Source: Roseibium aggregatum | Lineage (GTDB): Bacteria > Pseudomonadota > Alphaproteobacteria > Rhizobiales > Stappiaceae | Length of the DNA: 64,000 bases | Direction: 5' to 3' | Assembly: GCF_017309185.1 (NCBI RefSeq) | Contig: NZ_JAEKJZ010000007.1 | Coordinates: 232,154-296,153, forward strand | Part shown: piece after piece, positions 60,078 to 64,000 of the stretch | How positions within the stretch are numbered: position 1 is the stretch's first letter | How the letters are laid out: each line of letters begins with the position of its first letter | Program-made: the position numbers and the translations under genes | Notes under the pieces: generated by a model | What the model was told of the DNA's origin: nothing | The model's input: only the letters and a program-made list of their open reading frames with translations | The model's database searches: none

Positions 60078-60479
60078 TCAGAACAGCACGTCATCGTCGT
60101 CGATGAGCTTGCCGTCCTCGTTCTCGGTCTGCTTGGCCCGGCTCAGGAAATCGACCGTCTCGGCGATGATCTCGCAACCGTAGCGGTCGACGCCCGCCTG
60201 ATCGGTCCATTTGGTGTAGTGGATGCGGCCCCGGACCATGACCTTCATGCCCTTCTCGCAATATTCCTGCACCGTCTTGCCTAGGCCGTTGAAGCAGGTG
60301 ATGCGGTGCCATTCGGTGTCCTGGACGCGGTGACCGTTTGCGTCGCGGATCACCTTGCCCTCGGAGTAGCGCGGGCGCGAGGTGGCAAGGGTGAAGTGGG
60401 TGATGGAGGTGCCGCCCTGGGTGGTGCGGGTTTCCGGGGTCTGACCGATATTGCCGGCGAGGATGACGATGTTCTGCAT
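60078..60479 (-). CDS. ssb: single-stranded DNA-binding protein
   Basis: A 133-residue OB-fold SSB: MQNIVILAGNIGQTPETRTTQGGTSITHFTLATSRPRY, TEWHRITCFNGLGKTVQEYCEKGMKVMVRGRIHYTKW. The C-terminal tip is acidic (DDDDVLF) rather than the chromosomal DDIPF form, as often seen in element-borne SSBs. The ATG at 60479 starts the family; the extended frame upstream is not related. It would protect transferred single strands. Confidence 0.93.
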   Translation of the reverse strand: MQNIVILAGNIGQTPETRTTQGGTSITHFTLATSRPRYSEGKVIRDANGHRVQDTEWHRITCFNGLGKTVQEYCEKGMKVMVRGRIHYTKWTDQAGVDRYGCEIIAETVDFLSRAKQTENEDGKLIDDDDVLF

Positions 60480-60499
60480 GTTCAGTCTCCGTTGCTTCA

Positions 60500-60522
60500 A
60501 CCGGAGGGACCGTCCCTCCGGT
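60500..60522. promoter_or_regulatory. palindrome upstream of ssb
   Basis: ACCGGAGGGAC-C-GTCCCTCCGGT is a perfect inverted repeat with 11-base arms, 21 bases before the ssb start. It may be an operator or an mRNA leader hairpin that would hide the ribosome site. Confidence 0.6.
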
Positions 60523-61179
60523 GATGCCCGGCCAAGACCGTCGGGAGGGGCCTGCACGGATGTCTTGCGCATCCGCTCGACCCCGAAGGCGGGACGTGGT
60601 GCGGGCAGGCGCGGCACGCGCCAACACGGGTTCCGCCGCTGGGGTTGCCGGCCGAGACAGAACGGGCTTAGGGGATCAGCAAAGAGGAGGGACAGGTTTT
60701 TCGGGAAAGCGTCTTCGGAGACCCGATGCGGAAACATCATGCCAGGTGGCAGAAATCATCTGCAGCCCGGGCTACTCACTCCCAATGTCGGTGACGGGCC
60801 ACTTCGTCAGTCGGCACATGCGACGTGACTTCCACGGTAAGAGGTGATTGCACGAACGTCTCCGGTCTTGGTCCCCTGGCACCCATCCTGCCGGAAAGCA
60901 GCGAGGGACCGCTCGTAGGTGGCGGAAATGCGTGAAGTTTGTGTCCGACAGGGCGGCAGCACTCGCCAATACATTCCGGCACGCGACACCCTCGGACACT
61001 GAAGCGATTGTCGCCCCATCGAATTCCAAAGCCGACCCGGGCCGGCCAGAACGAGTTGGAGGGGCAAAGGCCGGTTATTGCTCCACTGGGAACGGAAAGC
61101 CCAAAGGTCCTGACGACAAAGCTCGGCACCTGGATCGTGCAAAGCCCGTCACCTCAGCAGGCTTCCTGCTCACGTCTAG
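60523..61179. other. long intergenic region, no gene recognised
   Basis: About 660 bases hold frames on both strands with no ribosome site or family feature. The region looks like decayed or non-coding flank between ssb and the membrane-protein gene. Confidence 0.45.
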
Positions 61180-61596
61180 TTACCGCGACAGCACATCCTC
61201 GCCTAGCGCGCTGAGATTGATCATCGCAGCGACAGCCACGATCAACCCGCAAATGCCGCAGAGGAGGTTGAGCACGATCGCGGAGTCGAGGGCGTATTTC
61301 ATGAGTCCATGGGCCAGCGCATAGCCCGCGACCGCCGCCGGCGCGGCGAACATCGCCAGCGCCGCGAGGCGCAGAAACGGGTGCCTGGCAAAGCCCAGGA
61401 CCGCGATCACCAGACCGACGGAGAGTGCAGCGCTACCAAGTGCGGCGAGCGCCGACAGGCTAAATCCCGCGCCAGTAGAGTGAACATGCTGGAACGCCGC
61501 GATCCCGACCATGACCGGCAGCGCGTAGATCGCGAAGTTGAAAGCGAGCACGCAGAGTGCGACGGAAAGAGAGATGGCGAGCAGAATAAGCGTCAT
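61180..61596 (-). CDS. small polytopic membrane protein
   Basis: A 138-residue protein with four to five hydrophobic helices and short loops (LILLAISLSVALCVLAFNFAIYALPVMVGIAAF, LAALGSAALSVGLVIAVLGFA, LAALAMFAAPAAVAGYALAHGL, IVLNLLCGICGLIVAVAAMI). GGAGG lies five bases before the ATG at 61596. It sits between DUF2493 and ssb genes of the element; I do not know its function. Confidence 0.7.
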   Translation of the reverse strand: MTLILLAISLSVALCVLAFNFAIYALPVMVGIAAFQHVHSTGAGFSLSALAALGSAALSVGLVIAVLGFARHPFLRLAALAMFAAPAAVAGYALAHGLMKYALDSAIVLNLLCGICGLIVAVAAMINLSALGEDVLSR

Positions 61597-61754
61597 GACA
61601 GCCTCCGGCGTCAGTGATTTTTGAGGGATCACGTCAGGCTGCCGATGGATACGCTCCGCCTGCGACTATGCTGCTTCGCCGGTTCTGCAAGTCTTCGCAT
61701 TTGACTCCAGGACGACGTCCGGGGTCAAGGGTGTCGGAAACGAAAAGGGGGCGC

Positions 61755-62690
61755 TCACGCACCGCCCTCGTATTTCAGGACCGGGATGCCGAGCTTCCTT
61801 GCCTTGTCGGCGAGGTTTTCCTGGATGCCCGTGCCGGGGAAGACCAGGACTCCGATCGGAAGCGCGTCCAGCATTGCGTCGTTGCGCTTGAAGGGTGCTG
61901 CCTTAGCATGTTTGGCCCAGTCGGGGCGGAAGGCCACCTGCGGCACCTTGCGATGGTCCGCCCAACGGGAGGCAATGAGCTCAGCGCCTTTCGGCGATCC
62001 GCCATGCAGCAGCACCATGTCCGGATGCTTGGTATGGACCTGGTCGAGCCTTGTCCAGATCAGGCGGTGGTCGTTGAAGTCCACCCCGCCGGTGATCGCG
62101 ACCTTCGGCCCCTGCGGCAGCAGCATCTCGGCCTCGGCCCGGCGTTTCGCGGCCAGGAAATCCCGGCTGTCGATCATCGCCGAGGTGAGATTACGATGAC
62201 TGATGCGCGAGCCATTGCGGGGTTGCCAGGGTTTCCCCTGATGACGCTCGAAGCCTTCGACGGCAAGATCGCGGAAGAGCTCTAGTGCGTTCCGCCGCTC
62301 GACCAGGCTCTGCCCCTCGGCTGTCAGGCGCTCCAGCTCGACGGACTTCACCTCCGAGCCGTCCTGTTCGCGCTGCAGCCGGCGCTGCGCCTGCTCGTTA
62401 TCATCGAGTTCCCGCTCGGTGCGCGTCGTGGCGCGGTGGAAGAGATTGACCGTGCCCCAGAGCAATTCGTCGAGTTCGGGTTCGAGGCGCGTATCACTGA
62501 GCGTCGCGATCAGGGAGTCGAAGATGTCGGCGACGGCGCTGGCGACCATGCTGTCCTCAGGGAGCGGCCTCGGATCTGGTTCGTCCTCGAACGGACGCCA
62601 GCCGTAAAGCTGAAGTTCGGTGAGGACGTGACCGGTTTGGGAAGAGCTGTGGACAGGTTCGTCGGCTGCCGTATCGTTTGAAAAGGTCAT
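61755..62690 (-). CDS. DUF2493/SLOG-domain protein
   Basis: A 311-residue protein with a helical, charged N-terminal half and a C-terminal SLOG (DUF2493, YspA/cpYpsA-like) domain: GPKVAITGGVDFNDHRLIWTRLDQVHTKHPDMVLLHGGSPKGAELIASRWADHRKVPQVAFRPDW and LVFPGTGIQENLADKARKLGIPVLKYEGG. SLOG proteins bind nucleotides or their derivatives. It is common in alphaproteobacterial plasmids and ICEs beside primase genes. The ATG at 62690 (MTFSNDT) is preferred. Confidence 0.85.
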   Translation of the reverse strand: MTFSNDTAADEPVHSSSQTGHVLTELQLYGWRPFEDEPDPRPLPEDSMVASAVADIFDSLIATLSDTRLEPELDELLWGTVNLFHRATTRTERELDDNEQAQRRLQREQDGSEVKSVELERLTAEGQSLVERRNALELFRDLAVEGFERHQGKPWQPRNGSRISHRNLTSAMIDSRDFLAAKRRAEAEMLLPQGPKVAITGGVDFNDHRLIWTRLDQVHTKHPDMVLLHGGSPKGAELIASRWADHRKVPQVAFRPDWAKHAKAAPFKRNDAMLDALPIGVLVFPGTGIQENLADKARKLGIPVLKYEGGA

Positions 62691-63016
62691 TTCGGGGCTC
62701 CTCGTCGGGTGAGCCGCGCCCATCGCGGCCTTCGTGGCAGCGACCAGCCCACGGGCGGGACGGCCGGGCAGCCCGAACACAAGCGAGGGTCCTGATGGCC
62801 AAGACCGGCTATTTTGTCTCGCGATGCAACGCGCGCCTCTGGTGCGCAGCGGAAAATAGCCGGAGCGCGGCCATTGCCCGGCCGTCCCGTTTGTGGGCCG
62901 CCTGCCCTCTCAAGAAGGCCGTGGGCGGCGACTTTCACGACAAGAGGAAGACCGGGAGGACCGGATATGACAGGAGGACGGCAACCGGCCCGCCACAGTC
63001 TTGGCCTGTTGCGCCC
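62691..63016. other. intergenic region, no gene seen
   Basis: About 325 bases between two same-strand genes with no supported frame. The stretch around 62700-62950 has frames that continue neighbouring genes in other phases but no start features. Confidence 0.45.
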
Positions 63017-63852
63017 TCACCCCGCCAGGAAGCGCGCCACGTCGTCGGGATGAAGCTGAAGACGCAGCCGCTCCCGGAGTATCCGAATGCCATCTCGTCT
63101 GAGATCGTCATTGAAATCGCCCAGCCTCGGCGACAGGACCAAGGCCTCGATCCCGGCCTCTGCGGCTCTGGCCAGCAATGTTTCCCGCGCGCCCGCGCCC
63201 GCCGGATCGCGGTCACGCAGGACATAGAGCCGCCGGAGACCCTTCGGGAACAGGATCGCGGTGAGATGGGCCGCCGAAAGCGCCGCCAGCACCGGCAGTC
63301 CGGGCAGAGCCGAGCGGACCGACAGCACCGTCTCGATCCCTTCGCCGGCGGCGAGAACATCCTGTGCCACTCCAAACCGCACCCCATGGCCAAGCAGGTC
63401 TCCCATGGCCCGCCTCGGCGTCTCGACATCCGCCTTGTCAAAACCGTTTGCGGCGAGCCAGGTGCGATGCGCGCCGGTCTGGCGCCCGGCGAGATCGGTG
63501 ACGGCGGCGACCATCGCCGGGAGCCGTCTGGTCGCACCGCAGCCCTCCGGCCGGTAGTAGCAGGCCGGATGGAACCGCAGGTTGGCGGTTTCGTGCAAAG
63601 CCGTAATGCCGCGATTACGGAGATACGTTTCCACGGGTGTTCCGGCGATCGGCTGAGACATGGCAAAGAGCCGCCGTGCGGCCGCGGCAGAACCGGACGG
63701 GACCGGTGACGGTGGCCGGGACTGCTTTTCCGACTCCCCACGCGGCAGGTTCAAAAAGCGGCGAGCCTCCTCGGCGACATCGCGAAAGTCGGTCAACCCG
63801 CAGCTTTCACGGATGACATCGAGGAGATCACCATGTTCGCCCGTCGCGGCAT
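63017..63852 (-). pseudogene. Toprim-domain primase, N-terminally truncated
   Basis: The remaining part encodes a plasmid-type Toprim protein (DUF7146 group): VETYLRNRGITALHETANLRFHPACYYR, DVLAAGEGIETVLSVRSALPGLPVLAALSA, and RRLYVLRDRDPAGAGARETLLARAAEAGIE with the acidic Toprim residues. The frame continues upstream through TDAATGEHGDLLDVIRESCGL, which matches the family, and then stops resembling it exactly at a perfect palindrome. No ATG remains; only a TTG at 63796. The N-terminal zinc region is missing, so it is probably broken by an insertion. Confidence 0.75.
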
Positions 63853-63965
63853 CGGTCTTATGTGGAACTGCACATAAGACCGAACATGTTGCGTTGCGGT
63901 TTATGTTGCGGCTGGGGGCTGCTTCCCTGTTCTGGGGGATTAACCGAGAACCTGCGCAACATAAT
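63853..63965. mobile_element. probable end of an inserted mobile element
   Basis: CGGTCTTATGTG-GAACTG-CACATAAGACCG is a perfect palindrome with 12-base arms at 63853-63882. Beyond it TTATGTTGCG (63901-63910) and its complement CGCAACATAA (63955-63964) form a second inverted pair, with a further ATGTTGCG copy at about 63886. Such clustered repeats at a breakpoint suggest recombinase sites of an element extending past the window edge. Confidence 0.55.
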
Positions 63966-64000
63966 ATCAGATGGCGGGGGATCGGGTGATGCCTTGCGAT

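Larger units (their letters stand above)
19371..64000. mobile_element. mosaic integrated element with ICE backbone
   Basis: From the tRNA-Met 3' end onward the sequence holds an integrase, a tRNA-Arg fragment, a catabolic cassette, a complete trb mating set, relaxase and coupling protein, RepA/ParA, excision control and defence cargo. No essential chromosomal gene is seen. The far end is not in the window. Whether it is one element or two in tandem, given the tRNA-Arg scar at 21.5 kb, is not settled. Confidence 0.7.

Noticed and set aside
1..64000. CRISPR arrays
   Set aside because: No regularly spaced direct repeats of 24-40 bases were found on reading the sequence; the three iterons are too short and too close.

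Overview
The window looks like an alphaproteobacterial chromosome carrying a large integrated conjugative element. The first 19.3 kb is chromosomal core. The flagellar order fliF-fliG-fliH-fliN-flbD-flhA, CtrA boxes (TTAA-N7-TTAA), a SciP-type CtrA inhibitor and a GC-rich code all point to Alphaproteobacteria, probably Hyphomicrobiales; a genus such as Roseibium/Labrenzia is only a guess.

Layout. (1) 1-6.1 kb: housekeeping genes (glutathionyl-hydroquinone reductase, Nudix hydrolase, two short ORFs, a phosphoesterase, mtnA, a GNAT enzyme). (2) 6.1-17.7 kb: flagellar cluster on the minus strand, with a CtrA box before fliF, sciP, and a sigma-54 promoter before fliK. (3) 18.0-19.4 kb: mnmA and tRNA-Met(CAU). 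(4) 19.3-21.5 kb: an integration junction. A large serine recombinase has its last codons inside the tRNA-Met 3' end, and a 3' fragment of tRNA-Arg(CCG) lies further on. (5) 21.8-31.0 kb: a catabolic cassette (LysR, ABC importer, aminotransferase, phosphonopyruvate hydrolase, glutamate-type dehydrogenase, phosphoesterase) that fits use of phosphonoalanine. (6) 31.1-55.5 kb: ICE backbone, with the trb mating-pair genes, CopG/TraG/relaxase, TraF, ParA, RepA with three iterons, an AlpA/RdfS-type factor, and an FseA/QseM/QseC-like switch in which FseA appears split across a +1 frame.

Two cargo sites in the backbone hold probable defence genes. Between trbB and copG are a stand-alone E2-like protein with a SEC-C-like tail, a CapW/BrxR-type WYL regulator and a coupled nucleotidyltransferase. 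Between the qseC-like gene and ssb is a bacterial ubiquitination-like operon: a triple ubiquitin-like/E2 fusion, a JAB-E1 fusion and a DUF6527 (BubE-like) protein. A HigB-like/XRE-ImmA pair is divergent from it, and two matching 17-bp operators (GTTCC-N7-GGAAC) lie in the shared control region. This locus is the strongest candidate for a little-described system.

The right edge carries ssb, a membrane protein, a DUF2493/SLOG protein and a Toprim primase whose N-terminus ends abruptly at a perfect 12-bp-arm palindrome, suggesting that another mobile element begins there. All family names come from reading the translated sequences; no database search was run.
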